DNA of 64,000 bases from Flavobacterium subsaxonicum WB 4.1-42 = DSM 21790 (GCF_000422725.1 NZ_AUGP01000018.1:248001-312000), one strand, 5' to 3'; positions 1 to 9,384 are shown, numbered from the stretch's first letter. Notes: a model not told the origin generated them from the sequence alone. Program-made: numbers and translations.

Positions 1-216
1 GACTATACAAAAACAGGATTTCCGCTTTATACATTGCCCATTGCAATTGGAGATGATACCTGGGTAGCGGCAGATGTTTTTATACATCCGGGAGTAACTA
101 TTGGAAACGGATGTGTAATTGGAGCAAGGTCTGTAGTAACCAAAAATATGCCAGCCTGGATGGTTTGTGCAGGTTTTCCGTGTAAGGTAATTAAAGAAAG
201 AGCAATAGTTAATTAG
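1..216 (+). CDS. Hexapeptide-repeat acetyltransferase, WcaF-like (3' end only)
   Basis: The reading frame is open from base 1 and stops at 214-216, so only the last 71 codons are present. The visible part is left-handed beta-helix sequence typical of the LbH acyltransferase superfamily: WVAADVFIHPGVTIGNGCVI, then ARSVVTKNMPAWMVCAGFPC. The closing pattern, in which a proline-capped helix follows 'AGFPCKVI', matches the C-terminus of colanic-acid WcaF/maltose acetyltransferase-type enzymes. It probably O-acetylates a sugar of the exopolysaccharide, using acetyl-CoA in the cytoplasm. It lies 60 bp upstream of a glycosyltransferase on the same strand. The donor and acceptor cannot be read from this fragment. 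Confidence 0.75.
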   Translation, partial: DYTKTGFPLYTLPIAIGDDTWVAADVFIHPGVTIGNGCVIGARSVVTKNMPAWMVCAGFPCKVIKERAIVN

Positions 217-276
217 GCGTAATTAAGATATAAGCTTACTACGTACTTTAGAAATTTGTTAATTATATATAGTAAA

Positions 277-1095
277 ATGTCAAAAATTCCTGTAACAGTT
301 ATTATCCCGGTAAAAAACGAAGAGTTAAATATAGTTCATTGCTTAAAACTTATATCTGGTTTTGATCAGATTATGGTTATAGACTCTAACAGTACCGATA
401 ATACTGCCAAAATTGCTGCAGAGCATGGCGCAGAGGTGCATCAGTTTACGTGGGACGGACAGTTTCCTAAAAAAAGGAACTGGGTTTTACGCAATTTACC
501 TATACGTAACGAATGGGTTTTGTTTCTGGATGCTGACGAATATATTACAGATGCTTTTGTTGCCGAAATACAGCAGGCTATTAAAAACCCTGATTATAAT
601 GGCTACTGGATTACGTTTATTAATTATTTTATGGGAAGGCAATTAAAACATGGCGACCCATTTAAAAAACTGCCTTTATTTAGGGTAGGTAAAGGAGAAT
701 ACGAAAAAATTAAAGAAGACTCGTGGAGCCACCTGGATATGGAGGTGCACGAGCATCCTATAATAGAGGGTAAGGTGGGACAGTTACAATCGCCTATAAT
801 ACATAACGATTACAAAGGGCTTGAGCATTACATAGCTAAACATAATGCTTATTCTACCTGGGAAGCTAAACGTTTTGTAGCACTGGAAAAAGAAGGTTTT
901 GGAAACCTTACCAAAAGGCAAAAATTTAAATATTCATTAATGCAATCCGGATTTTTGCCTATTATTTATTTTATAGGTGCTTATTTTTTAAAATTAGGCT
1001 TTTTAGATGGCAAGCAGGGATACTTTTTTGCAAAATATAAATCATACTATTTTTTACAAATACAAACCAAAATTAACGAACTTAAAAAGATATGA
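277..1095 (+). CDS. Glycosyltransferase family 2 (WaaE/KdtX-like)
   Basis: This 272-residue GT-A enzyme has the N-terminal GT2 signature ([14 protein letters not shown], residues 6-19) and a DAD metal/nucleotide-binding motif at about residues 85-87 ([10 protein letters not shown]). The middle resembles the LPS core beta-glucosyltransferase WaaE branch of GT2, and the C-terminal third has hydrophobic segments suggesting membrane association. I start it at ATG 277 and not at an upstream in-frame TTG at 256, because the GT2 core begins directly after this ATG. The stop codon overlaps the ATG of the next gene (ATGA, 1092-1095), so translation is probably coupled. The sugar transferred is unknown. 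Confidence 0.85.
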   Translation: MSKIPVTVIIPVKNEELNIVHCLKLISGFDQIMVIDSNSTDNTAKIAAEHGAEVHQFTWDGQFPKKRNWVLRNLPIRNEWVLFLDADEYITDAFVAEIQQAIKNPDYNGYWITFINYFMGRQLKHGDPFKKLPLFRVGKGEYEKIKEDSWSHLDMEVHEHPIIEGKVGQLQSPIIHNDYKGLEHYIAKHNAYSTWEAKRFVALEKEGFGNLTKRQKFKYSLMQSGFLPIIYFIGAYFLKLGFLDGKQGYFFAKYKSYYFLQIQTKINELKKI

Positions 1096-2048
1096 AAAAG
1101 AGGATTCTTGTTACTGGCGGAGCAGGCTTTATAGGGTCGCATTTATGCACGAGGCTTTTAAATGAAGGAAATGAAGTAATTTCCTTAGATAACTATTTTA
1201 CAGGCTCTAAAAAAAACATAGTTCACTTGTTAGATAACCCTTATTTTGAAATGATAAGGCATGATGTAACAGAACCTTTTTTTATTGAAGTAGACGAAAT
1301 TTATAACCTTGCATGCCCTGCAAGCCCGGTACATTATCAATACAACCCTATCAAGACCATGAAAACATCGGTTATGGGGGCTATTAATATGCTTGGCCTT
1401 GCTAAAAGGGTTAATGCAAAGGTGTTTCAGGCAAGTACCAGCGAGGTGTATGGAGACCCGGCAGAGCATCCGCAAAGGGAGTCGTACTGGGGTAATGTTA
1501 ACCCAATAGGTATCCGTTCGTGCTATGATGAAGGTAAACGCGCTGCCGAAACTTTGTTTATGGACTATCATAACCAAAACAATGTAGATGTAAAAATTGT
1601 AAGGATTTTTAATACATATGGACCAAATATGAACCCAGAAGACGGGCGTGTGGTTTCTAACTTTATCGTTCAGGCTCTTAAAGGTGAAGATATTACTATT
1701 TTTGGCGATGGGCAGCAAACAAGGTCATTTCAATATGTAGATGATTTGGTAGAAGGTTTTATAAGGTTAATGGATACCCCTAAAGGTTTTACCGGGCCGG
1801 TTAATATTGGTAACCCGTACGAGTTTACGATGCTGGAGCTGGCAAAAAATGTTATAGAACTTACAGGTTCGTCTTCTAAGCTTACCTTTATGCCATTGCC
1901 GCAAGATGACCCAAAACAAAGGCAGCCGGACATTTCTCTTGCTAAAAAAGAGTTGGATTGGGAGCCAAAAGTTCAGTTAAGAGAAGGTTTGGTTAAAACC
2001 ATTGCTTATTTTGATACTTTGCTTAGAGAAGAAAATAAGATAGCATAA
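1092..2048 (+). CDS. UDP-glucuronate decarboxylase (UDP-xylose synthase)
   Basis: An extended short-chain dehydrogenase of 318 residues. The NAD-binding loop GGAGFIG is at residues 9-15 and the catalytic Y-x3-K is YDEGK, with Tyr145 and Lys149. The STSEVYGDP segment around residue 120 and the later [16 protein letters not shown] segment are typical of UXS-type decarboxylases rather than GalE. Family knowledge says the enzyme converts UDP-glucuronate to UDP-xylose in the cytoplasm through a 4-keto intermediate, supplying xylose or a derivative to the polymer. It overlaps the preceding GT2 gene by 4 bp. A related 4,6-dehydratase is less likely given the strong UXS-like middle. Confidence 0.88.
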   Translation: MKKRILVTGGAGFIGSHLCTRLLNEGNEVISLDNYFTGSKKNIVHLLDNPYFEMIRHDVTEPFFIEVDEIYNLACPASPVHYQYNPIKTMKTSVMGAINMLGLAKRVNAKVFQASTSEVYGDPAEHPQRESYWGNVNPIGIRSCYDEGKRAAETLFMDYHNQNNVDVKIVRIFNTYGPNMNPEDGRVVSNFIVQALKGEDITIFGDGQQTRSFQYVDDLVEGFIRLMDTPKGFTGPVNIGNPYEFTMLELAKNVIELTGSSSKLTFMPLPQDDPKQRQPDISLAKKELDWEPKVQLREGLVKTIAYFDTLLREENKIA

Positions 2049-2065
2049 TATTTAAAACAATCAAG

Positions 2066-2509
2066 ATGCAGGTAAATAAATATTTAAAAGTAGTTGTTTA
2101 CCTGTATTTCCTGATACTTATATATATAACATTTTTTTCGGGTCAGAGGCATTCTGATGATCTGTATGAAAATAACATTAGCTTTAAACTTTTAGAAAGT
2201 AAATGGGATTACCTTAATAATTTTGATGACTTGTATGCTAACCAAAAGAGGTTTGTTTTAATAGAAGTTCTTGGTAACCTTATGCTATTTATGCCTTTTA
2301 CAGCCTCAATATTTGTACTTGTAAAGAAAAAGATTTCTGTATTAGTTTTAATAGCAATTTTGCTTGGGGTGATAATAAGTGTAGAATCATTTCAATACCT
2401 TTTTCATTTAGGGGTGTTTGATATAGATGATATTGTTTTAAATTTTACCGGAGGCATGATAGGCTTAACGGTATTTAATTTGTTTTTTAGGAAATATATT
2501 TTAAAATGA
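2066..2509 (+). CDS. VanZ-like integral membrane protein
   Basis: A 147-residue protein with about four hydrophobic helices: residues 8-24, a stretch after EVLGNLMLFMPF, a third rich in Val/Ile/Leu, and a last one before a basic C-terminus. The pattern NLMLFMPF...ESFQ.....G.FDIDDIVLNFTGGMIG is the VanZ-family signature. The role of VanZ proteins is poorly known outside teicoplanin resistance; in Bacteroidota they often sit in polysaccharide loci, as here. The stop overlaps the next start (ATGA at 2506-2509), which argues for co-translation with the WcaI-like glycosyltransferase. Confidence 0.8.
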   Translation: MQVNKYLKVVVYLYFLILIYITFFSGQRHSDDLYENNISFKLLESKWDYLNNFDDLYANQKRFVLIEVLGNLMLFMPFTASIFVLVKKKISVLVLIAILLGVIISVESFQYLFHLGVFDIDDIVLNFTGGMIGLTVFNLFFRKYILK

Positions 2510-3738
2510 GGATATTAATATACGGCATTAATTATAGTCCGGAACTTACAGGTATAGGCAAATATACCGGAGAAATGGGCAGCTGGCTGGCTACGCAGGG
2601 GCATGATGTGCACGTAGTTACGTCGGTACCGTATTATCCAGAATGGGAGGTTCATCAAAAATACAAAGGCAAGCTTTGGCATACCGAAATTATAGATGGT
2701 GCCAAAGTGCATAGGGTGCCATTATATGTGCCTAAACAGGTGTCATCGGTAAAAAGAATAATTCATGAATTCTCATTTATACTGGCGTTACTACCGGTAT
2801 GGTTTGGCTTTTTATTCAAAAAAAAGGCCGATGTTGTGTTTTGCACAGCACCACCATTTCATTTGGGTTTTTTCCCATTACTGTACTCTAAGCTAAGAGG
2901 TGTACCCATGATAAGCCATGTGCAGGACCTGCAGGTAGATGCTGCTAAAGAGTTAGGAATGATAAAAAACAAGGCATTTCTTAATTTAATGTTTTCGTTA
3001 GAGCGTTTCCTGTTAAAAAACAGCGCTTATGTATCGACAATAAGTTTGGGCATGCAGCAAAAAATTGCAGCAAAGGGTATTGCTCCCAAAAAACAAATAC
3101 TTTTTCCTAACTGGGTAGACGAAAATAATATTAAGCCTTTACCAAAAGAACAATCTTTGCGAGCAGAGTTTGGTTTAAGTAATACTGATAAGGTAATCCT
3201 GTATTCGGGCAATCTTGGAGAAAAGCAAGGCTTGGAAACCATTATAGAAGCTGCTGCACATTATAAGGATAGGACTGATGTTTACTTTTTAATTGTAGGC
3301 TCTGGCGGTGCTAAAGAAAAGCTTGAGCAAATGGTTAAAGAGTCAGGCCTTACAAGGGTTAAATTTTATCCGTTGCAGCCTTACGAAAAGCTGTCTGCAT
3401 TACTGGCAACGGCAGATGTTCACCTTGTTTTGCAAAAAAAATCGGCTGCAGATTTGGTTATGCCAAGTAAGCTTACGGGTATATTGGCAGCAGGCGGATG
3501 TGCCATTGTTACGGCGGAACCGGGTACATCTTTATATGAGGTTGTAAACCAGTATGCTATGGGTATATTAACAGAGCCGGAATCGGCTGTTGCACTAAAA
3601 GAAAGTATTGATATTGCTATTAACAGCGATCTTGATATTTATAAAAAAAATGCACGAAGTTATGCCGAAATGTTGCTGAGTAAGAAAAATATCCTTAAAA
3701 CTTTTGAAAACACGCTCTTAAATGTGTCTTCCATTTAG
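2506..3738 (+). CDS. Glycosyltransferase family 4, WcaI-like
   Basis: A 410-residue GT-B enzyme. The N-terminal acceptor domain begins RILIYGINYSPELTGIGKYT, a hallmark of the colanic-acid WcaI/WbuB group. The C-terminal donor domain has YSGNLGEKQGLETI (about residue 235) and a PSKLTGILAAGG loop (about residue 322) that contacts the nucleotide sugar. It is predicted to add one sugar to the growing lipid-linked repeat unit at the cytoplasmic membrane face. It overlaps the vanZ-like gene by 4 bp. In related loci WcaI adds fucose or a similar sugar; the donor here is not determined. Confidence 0.85.
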   Translation: MRILIYGINYSPELTGIGKYTGEMGSWLATQGHDVHVVTSVPYYPEWEVHQKYKGKLWHTEIIDGAKVHRVPLYVPKQVSSVKRIIHEFSFILALLPVWFGFLFKKKADVVFCTAPPFHLGFFPLLYSKLRGVPMISHVQDLQVDAAKELGMIKNKAFLNLMFSLERFLLKNSAYVSTISLGMQQKIAAKGIAPKKQILFPNWVDENNIKPLPKEQSLRAEFGLSNTDKVILYSGNLGEKQGLETIIEAAAHYKDRTDVYFLIVGSGGAKEKLEQMVKESGLTRVKFYPLQPYEKLSALLATADVHLVLQKKSAADLVMPSKLTGILAAGGCAIVTAEPGTSLYEVVNQYAMGILTEPESAVALKESIDIAINSDLDIYKKNARSYAEMLLSKKNILKTFENTLLNVSSI

Positions 3739-3764
3739 TTCTTAATTTTTAAATTGTATAGCGT

Positions 3765-4646
3765 ATGGACTTGGTTTTTAATATTAATCAGTTAGGATTA
3801 GAGGGGTTAGGGGCTACTTTAACATCATTGATTAGAAATTGCTCTGATAATAGAGAACTTACTTTGTGGTTTTTATGCAATGGACTTTCTGATAGCGATA
3901 AAAAAAACATTAAAGCCTTATTAAATGCAGAGAATTATTTAGGTAAGGATAATTATATTGATTTTGATGCTGATGTAGAATTTGGCCATCTTAATTCTTT
4001 ACACGGAGACAGAACAACTTATGGCCGGTTATTAATGCCAAAATTTGTAAATGCAGATCTGGCTTTATACCTGGATGCAGATCTTGTAATAGAGTTGGAT
4101 GTATTGCAGCTAAAAGGCTTTGATTTTGATGGTAATTTGTTGGCGGCTGTTTCTGGTTCTACTATTAAATATTCGTTAGATAATCCGTTGTTCATAAATA
4201 AACTTAATTGGGATATTAATACCCCTTATTTTAATGCGGGTGTTTTGCTTTTCAATCTACATAAATGGAGAAACGAAAATATAGATTTACAGATTAAAGA
4301 TATAATGAAAAATTATTCTGACTATCTTGTTTCTCACGATCAAACATTACTTAATGCGCTTTGTGGCGGAGTATTTTCAAGATTACCAAAATCATTTAAT
4401 GTAACATGGTATCCTGATGCTAAAAAACCTGCCCAGGAAACTGATGCAATAATTCATTTTGTGGGTTCTCCAAAACCTTGGGACTTTTTAGCAGGCAATT
4501 TTCATAAAGGTTACAACTTATGGAAATCTTATAATACACCATTTTGGAGCAAACAATATTCATCACTCACGGCAGATAAAGTTTCAAGATTTTGGAATAT
4601 TAGGCGCAGCTATTTAAGATTGCTTAAAAAGAAAATTAAAGGCTAA
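3765..4646 (+). CDS. Glycosyltransferase family 8
   Basis: This 293-residue protein starts MDLVFNINQLGLEGLGATL and contains GRLLMPKFVNADLALYLDAD. The DAD motif at about residues 104-106 and the downstream pattern FNAGVLLFNLHKWR...HDQTLLNAL are the classic GT8 (LgtC/WaaJ-type retaining galactosyl/glucosyltransferase) signatures. A late HFVGSPKPW segment supplies the metal-binding His seen in this family. It is the last gene of the first plus-strand run and is noticeably more AT-rich than its neighbours, compatible with exchange of glycosyltransferase genes in such loci. A promoter and a new transcript follow. Confidence 0.86.
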   Translation: MDLVFNINQLGLEGLGATLTSLIRNCSDNRELTLWFLCNGLSDSDKKNIKALLNAENYLGKDNYIDFDADVEFGHLNSLHGDRTTYGRLLMPKFVNADLALYLDADLVIELDVLQLKGFDFDGNLLAAVSGSTIKYSLDNPLFINKLNWDINTPYFNAGVLLFNLHKWRNENIDLQIKDIMKNYSDYLVSHDQTLLNALCGGVFSRLPKSFNVTWYPDAKKPAQETDAIIHFVGSPKPWDFLAGNFHKGYNLWKSYNTPFWSKQYSSLTADKVSRFWNIRRSYLRLLKKKIKG

Positions 4647-4945
4647 GCTCAAAAATTTAATGCTAAGCTAATTTTATGGTAGTGGTCTTTTAAATGTAAT
4701 ATTTATCTGATTTAAAAAAAGGAAAATAATAAGAAAGAATTAGATTTTTATTACAATTTTTAATAATAAAATTCATGACCTTTACGGCAAATATTTTAGC
4801 AATTTATTAAAAAGATAAAATGTCGTATACATTGTATTCTAAAAGAATGCTTTAAATTTGCGATTTAACAAAAAAATAGAGTTATATTATTAGTAATAAC
4901 TACTTTAGATTAAGTAATTAGAGTTACTAAAATATTTAGAAACCG
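4647..4945. other. AT-rich intergenic region before the sugar transferase operon
   Basis: A 299-bp noncoding gap with very high A+T content and no credible open reading frame. It separates the GT8 gene from the initiating transferase gene. The only element I can support is the promoter at 4832-4860. No clear terminator hairpin was seen after the GT8 stop. Confidence 0.6.
4832..4860 (+). promoter_or_regulatory. Bacteroidota-type promoter for the second exopolysaccharide transcript
   Basis: A -33 TTG (4832-4834), an 18-bp spacer and a -7 TAAATTTG (4853-4860) match the Bacteroidota primary-sigma consensus TTG-N17-23-TAnnTTTG. Transcription would start near 4867, leaving a leader of about 80 nt before ATG 4946. 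Confidence 0.6.
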
Positions 4946-6331
4946 ATGCAGCAATATCTTAATAAGATTTCACTGGTAAGATTAATAGCAGATCTCTCTG
5001 TTGTAGCATTTACATATATACTATGTATATATATAGTGCAGCCCGATACTTTTCTGGACGATTTTAAAGCAAAATTTTTTCTGCTAATCATACTTCTTTG
5101 GGTATGGTTTTTTAGTGGTACGTCTAACAATCTTTATAACGACCACAGGATTAAGCCAGGCTTTTCTATAGAAATATATAAAACGCTTAAAAGTGTATTA
5201 ATGCTTGGGCTTACAGTAATTATTGTGTCTTATTTTTCGAGATCGTTTTTGCCGGCAAGCTTTGTTATTATGTATGCCGCGGCTTTAATGTTCTTTTTTG
5301 GCACAGAGAAATACATCATAAACCGTTTAGTTCTTTTTTTGCGCAAGCAGGGTTTTAACCTTAGGCACGTAATAATTGTGGGGCACGGCAATTCGGCACA
5401 GCAATTTCATCAGCTTATTATAAATAATCCTCATTTGGGCTACGATATTTTAGGTTATTTTGAAGACGAACCTAAAGAAACTGCCCTGTGCCCATATTTA
5501 GGTACAACTACTAATTTAGGAGCATTTTTAAAAACCAATCGTGTAAACGAAGTTATTGTAGCTACCCCGGGCATAACTATTGGCGAGATAGAAGAAATTA
5601 CCCATGTAGTAGATAAGGCCGGTATAAGGGTACGTATAATACCCGATTTTCATTTTCAGTTCTATAACCGATACGAGTTTAAACAATTTGGCAACATACC
5701 AACCGTTTCGTTACGAAAAGAGCCATTAGAAGAAACCTATAATAAATTTACCAAACGTACTTTTGATATTGTGTTTAGTGGCTTAGTATTGTTACTGGTG
5801 TGCTCATGGCTTTTTATAATTATTTCTATATTTATTAAAGTAAACTCTAAAGGGCCGGTATTGTTTAGACAAAAAAGGCTGGGCAGGGACAGAAAAGAAT
5901 TTTGGTGCTACAAATTCAGGAGTATGCATGTTAACCATGATTCTGATAAAAAAATGGCAACAAAAGGAGATTCTCGTATTACATCGGTTGGACGTTTTTT
6001 AAGGAAATCCAGCCTCGACGAATTTCCTCAGTTTTGGAATGTGCTTACGGGTAATATGTCTATTGTAGGGCCAAGGCCACACATGAGTATTCAAAATACA
6101 GAGTATCAGGAAATAATAAACAACTATTTAGTGCGTCAGCTTATTAAACCGGGTATTACCGGTTGGGCACAGGTAAATGGTTACAGGGGCGAAATTGAAT
6201 CGCACTACGATATTAAAAGCCGCGTATCTTATGATATATGGTATCTTGAAAACTGGAGCTTTTTTCTGGATATTAAAATAGTATACCTTACTGTCTGGAA
6301 TATTTTTAAAGGCGAAGACAAAGCTTATTAA
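4946..6331 (+). CDS. Undecaprenyl-phosphate sugar phosphotransferase (WcaJ/WbaP family)
   Basis: A 461-residue polyprenyl-phosphate hexose-1-phosphate transferase. The N-terminal 130 residues form about four membrane helices. A CoA-binding-like Rossmann domain follows (HVIIVGHGNSAQQF near residue 145). The C-terminal catalytic domain starts at KRTFDIVFSG, includes GPVLFRQKRLGR, carries the catalytic Asp-Glu in LDEFPQFWNV (about residue 357), and ends with SIVGPRPH. It transfers a sugar-1-phosphate, most often glucose-1-P, from its UDP donor to undecaprenyl phosphate and so starts the repeat unit. It follows its own promoter and sits 9 bp before a second, smaller transferase. Confidence 0.9.
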   Translation: MQQYLNKISLVRLIADLSVVAFTYILCIYIVQPDTFLDDFKAKFFLLIILLWVWFFSGTSNNLYNDHRIKPGFSIEIYKTLKSVLMLGLTVIIVSYFSRSFLPASFVIMYAAALMFFFGTEKYIINRLVLFLRKQGFNLRHVIIVGHGNSAQQFHQLIINNPHLGYDILGYFEDEPKETALCPYLGTTTNLGAFLKTNRVNEVIVATPGITIGEIEEITHVVDKAGIRVRIIPDFHFQFYNRYEFKQFGNIPTVSLRKEPLEETYNKFTKRTFDIVFSGLVLLLVCSWLFIIISIFIKVNSKGPVLFRQKRLGRDRKEFWCYKFRSMHVNHDSDKKMATKGDSRITSVGRFLRKSSLDEFPQFWNVLTGNMSIVGPRPHMSIQNTEYQEIINNYLVRQLIKPGITGWAQVNGYRGEIESHYDIKSRVSYDIWYLENWSFFLDIKIVYLTVWNIFKGEDKAY

Positions 6332-6340
6332 CTAAGGTAA

Positions 6341-6913
6341 ATGATAAAAAGGCTGTTTGATATAATTTTATCTGTAATAGTCCTGGCCTTTATGTGGTGG
6401 TTAATTATGGTGCTTTATATTTTGGCCACATTTAGCACACACCAAAACGGTTTTTTTATCCAGGAACGCATTGGCCGCTACGGCAAAAAATTCAGGATAA
6501 TAAAAATACGGTCTATGACAGATGTTGCGGGCAAAAAGCATACAACAACTTTTGGCCGGTTTGCCAGAAAATACAAGTTAGACGAGCTTCCTCAACTTTT
6601 TAATGTGTTGGCAGGTAGTATGAGTTTTGTTGGACCGCGGCCAGACCTGCCTGGATACTACGATATGCTCGAGGGGACCGACAGGGCAGTTTTAACGCTT
6701 AGGCCGGGCATTACCGGGCCTGCAAGTATTAAATATGCAAACGAGGAAGAGATTCTGTCTCGCGTAGATAATCCTTTAGTTTATAACGATACTATTATAT
6801 TTCCAGATAAAATTAAGATTAACCTTGAGTATCTAAAGCGGCAATCGCTCTGGTTAGATTTAAAAATATTGTTTTTTACAGTTACACGAAAAAATGCAGA
6901 TAAGTTGTTTTAA
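6341..6913 (+). CDS. Small sugar-phosphate transferase (PglC-like)
   Basis: This 190-residue protein is the minimal catalytic module of the polyprenyl-phosphate phosphoglycosyl transferases: one N-terminal membrane segment (residues 1-30), then QERIGRYGKKF, the catalytic Asp-Glu in LDELPQLFNV (about residue 79), and SFVGPRPDLPGYY. This is the size and layout of Campylobacter PglC, which moves a diamino-sugar phosphate to undecaprenyl phosphate. An aminotransferase and a 4,6-dehydratase follow, matching a PglF-PglE-PglC type pathway. Having two initiating transferases side by side is unusual; they may serve two glycans. Confidence 0.87.
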   Translation: MIKRLFDIILSVIVLAFMWWLIMVLYILATFSTHQNGFFIQERIGRYGKKFRIIKIRSMTDVAGKKHTTTFGRFARKYKLDELPQLFNVLAGSMSFVGPRPDLPGYYDMLEGTDRAVLTLRPGITGPASIKYANEEEILSRVDNPLVYNDTIIFPDKIKINLEYLKRQSLWLDLKILFFTVTRKNADKLF

Positions 6914-6951
6914 GTAACAGATTTTTAGAACAATATTAACACTTGTTTTTT

Positions 6952-6959
6952 TACATTTG
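6952..6959 (+). promoter_or_regulatory. Possible -7 promoter element before the aminotransferase gene
   Basis: TACATTTG lies 24 bp before ATG 6984. No TTG sits at the expected -33 distance, so this is only a partial match. The gene may be transcribed mainly from upstream. Confidence 0.35.
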
Positions 6960-6983
6960 CAACCAACCCGTATTTCTAAATAT

Positions 6984-8135
6984 ATGGCTTCATCAAGAAT
7001 ATGGCTTTCTTCTCCACACATGGGTGGCAGCGAGCTACAATATGTTAGCGAAGCTTTTAGTGGTAATTGGATTGCGCCTTTAGGGCCTAATGTTACCGGC
7101 TTTGAAGAAGATTTACAGGGCTATTTAGAAAACGATGTTTTAGTAGCTGCTTTAAGCTCTGGTACGGCGGCCATTCATTTAGGCCTTCTTTTATTGGGTA
7201 TAGGTGCCGGAGACGAAGTTTTATGCCAAAGTTTTACATTTGCAGCGTCGGCAAATCCAATACTATATCTTGGTGCCACACCGGTTTTTGTAGATAGCGA
7301 ACCCGATACCTGGAATATTTGCCCATTTTTTTTAGAGCAGGCAATAATTGACAGGATTGCGAAGGGTAAAAAACCCAAAGCTATAATTGCAGTCCATTTA
7401 TATGGTATGCCATATAAGGTAGATGAAGTTGCTAAGATTGCTGAAAAATATGATATTCCGATATTGGAAGACAGCGCCGAGGCATTGGGCAGTACCTATA
7501 AAAATCGAAAATGCGGTACTTTTGGAGATGTTGCGGCACTATCTTTTAATGGTAATAAAATTATAACCACATCTGGCGGTGGAGCATTAGTAACTAAAAG
7601 TAAAGATTTAAAAGAAAAAGCAATATACCTGGCCACACAGGCCAGAGAAAATAAACCCTATTACGAACATACAGAGATAGGTTACAATTACCGGATGAGT
7701 AATATAAGTGCCGGTATTGGCCGTGGTCAGATGGAAGTTCTAAATAGTCATGTTGCTTTGCGTAGGCAGATGCATGATTTTTACCATTCGGTTTTTGAGA
7801 ATGTAAATGGTGTAACAGTTTTTAAAGAATATAGTGCCGATTGCATTTCTAATTTTTGGCTTACAACCATTTTAATAGATAGTAAGCTTACTAATGGTGT
7901 AACGGCAGAAGATATTAGAATTAAGCTATTAGAAGATAATATTGAGGCCAGGCCTTTGTGGAAACCCATGCATATGCAGCCGGTATTTAAAAAATATCCG
8001 TACTACGGAGGCAATTTTTGCGAAAAACTGTTTAATGCAGGTTTGTGCCTGCCATCGGGTTCTAATTTGCAGGTTCAGGAAAAAGAAAGAATTAGGGTTG
8101 CCTTGCTTAAAGCTCTTAGGTATAATGCTAAATAA
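6984..8135 (+). CDS. DegT/DnrJ/EryC1/StrS aminotransferase (PglE-like)
   Basis: A 383-residue PLP enzyme that begins with the family pattern IWLSSPHMGGSELQYVSEAF. PLP is bound by the Lys in SFNGNKIITTSGGGAL (about residue 191), with EDSAEALGSTY upstream and the YNYRMSNI segment downstream, all family hallmarks. It aminates a 4-keto sugar nucleotide using glutamate. The next gene encodes a 4,6-dehydratase that could supply the 4-keto substrate. I choose ATG 6984: the alternative TTG at 6957 is part of a TACATTTG promoter-like motif. UDP-4-amino-4,6-dideoxy-GlcNAc is the likely product, by analogy to PglE. Confidence 0.88.
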   Translation: MASSRIWLSSPHMGGSELQYVSEAFSGNWIAPLGPNVTGFEEDLQGYLENDVLVAALSSGTAAIHLGLLLLGIGAGDEVLCQSFTFAASANPILYLGATPVFVDSEPDTWNICPFFLEQAIIDRIAKGKKPKAIIAVHLYGMPYKVDEVAKIAEKYDIPILEDSAEALGSTYKNRKCGTFGDVAALSFNGNKIITTSGGGALVTKSKDLKEKAIYLATQARENKPYYEHTEIGYNYRMSNISAGIGRGQMEVLNSHVALRRQMHDFYHSVFENVNGVTVFKEYSADCISNFWLTTILIDSKLTNGVTAEDIRIKLLEDNIEARPLWKPMHMQPVFKKYPYYGGNFCEKLFNAGLCLPSGSNLQVQEKERIRVALLKALRYNAK

Positions 8136-8179
8136 AGGGTTTTAAACTTGTTTTTAAAATAATTACAAAAAATGGTACT

Positions 8180-9331
8180 ATGTTTAATTGGCCGGGTGTA
8201 AACTACGATTTAGAAGATTTACTGGAAAGAAAGCCTATTGTGTTAGATGATAAGGCCATAACCGCCCAGCTTAAAGGTAAGGCCGTTTTGATTACTGGGG
8301 CTGCAGGTTCTATTGGCAGCGAAATGGTTAGGCAGGTGCTTAAGTTTTCTCCGGGTAGCATTATAATGCTGGATCAGGCAGAAACGCCACTTTATCTGTT
8401 AGGCCTCGAAATGGATGGAGAAGTAACACAAACAAAACTGCACACCATACTCTGCGATATTACAAGAAAAGATGCCTTAAAAGAGGTGTTTAAAAAATAC
8501 AGTCCGGATGTAGTTTATCATGCAGCGGCCTATAAGCATGTGCCCATGCTGGAAAATAATCCGGTACAGGCAGTACTTGTTAACGTATTGGGTACTAAAA
8601 ATGTGGCCAACCTTGTGGCTGAGTTTAATGTAGGTGTTTTTGTTATGATATCTACAGATAAGGCAGTTAATCCGGGCAGTGTAATGGGGGCAAGCAAATT
8701 AATTGCCGAAAAATATGTGCAGGCATTGCATAACAAACTTAAAAAGGAAGATAAAGCGGTTAGTAGGTATATTACTACCCGTTTTGGTAATGTATTAGGT
8801 TCTAATGGTTCTGTAGTACCTGTGTTTGCTAAACAGATACATTTGGGCGGGCCTGTTACTGTAACACATCCTGAAATTACGCGTTATTTTATGACCATTC
8901 AGGAAGCATGCCAGTTGGTGCTGGAGGCCGGCGCTATGGGGCAGGCATCAGAAATATTTATATTTTATATGGGCAAACAGGTTAAAATTGTTGAGCTCGC
9001 AGATAAGATGATACGCTTAGCGGGGCTAAATCCGGGAACAGATATCGAGGTTAAGATAACGGGTTTACGCCCTGGAGAAAAGCTTACAGAAGAACTTATA
9101 AATGCTACAACCATTATACTGCCAACTCATAACGAATCTATAATGATAGCAGAAGAACAGCCCATGGATTTTTTGCATGTTTTTGATAATATAGAGGCGA
9201 TGGTAAAATATGCTAAAAATTATCAATTTAATGAAACTGTAGCGCAAATGAAACAATTATTGCCTGATTTTAGGAGTAAGAATTCGCAATATCAAATTTT
9301 TGATAACAACCCTGATAAGCCTTTTTTGTAA
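8180..9331 (+). CDS. Soluble UDP-sugar 4,6-dehydratase, CapD/PglF/WbpM type
   Basis: A 383-residue extended SDR with the NAD loop GAAGSIGSE near residue 39, HAAAYKHVPMLE near residue 115, and STDKAVNPGSVMGASK near residue 157. In the last motif Met takes the place of the usual catalytic Tyr (M-x3-K), the known mark of the WbpM/FlaA1/PglF dehydratases. The protein lacks the four N-terminal membrane helices and first Rossmann domain of full-length CapD/WbpM, so it is a soluble short form. It probably converts UDP-GlcNAc to a 4-keto-6-deoxy sugar for the aminotransferase 44 bp upstream. LRPGEKLTEEL is the typical C-terminal motif. Confidence 0.88.
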   Translation: MFNWPGVNYDLEDLLERKPIVLDDKAITAQLKGKAVLITGAAGSIGSEMVRQVLKFSPGSIIMLDQAETPLYLLGLEMDGEVTQTKLHTILCDITRKDALKEVFKKYSPDVVYHAAAYKHVPMLENNPVQAVLVNVLGTKNVANLVAEFNVGVFVMISTDKAVNPGSVMGASKLIAEKYVQALHNKLKKEDKAVSRYITTRFGNVLGSNGSVVPVFAKQIHLGGPVTVTHPEITRYFMTIQEACQLVLEAGAMGQASEIFIFYMGKQVKIVELADKMIRLAGLNPGTDIEVKITGLRPGEKLTEELINATTIILPTHNESIMIAEEQPMDFLHVFDNIEAMVKYAKNYQFNETVAQMKQLLPDFRSKNSQYQIFDNNPDKPFL

Positions 9332-9376
9332 AATAATTATATATGTTACAGTACTTTTCTATGTCAACAAAAATAC

Positions 9377-9384
9377 TATCTTTG
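9377..9384 (+). promoter_or_regulatory. -7 promoter element before the export genes
   Basis: TATCTTTG matches TAnnTTTG exactly and lies 60 bp before ATG 9445; no good -33 TTG is seen. Because it falls inside the upstream extension of the reading frame, it supports the internal ATG as the true start. Confidence 0.5.

Noticed and set aside
1230..1718. Minus-strand open frame of 162 codons inside the decarboxylase gene
   Set aside because: It is a shadow of a well-supported plus-strand gene, has no recognisable family and has shadow-type composition.
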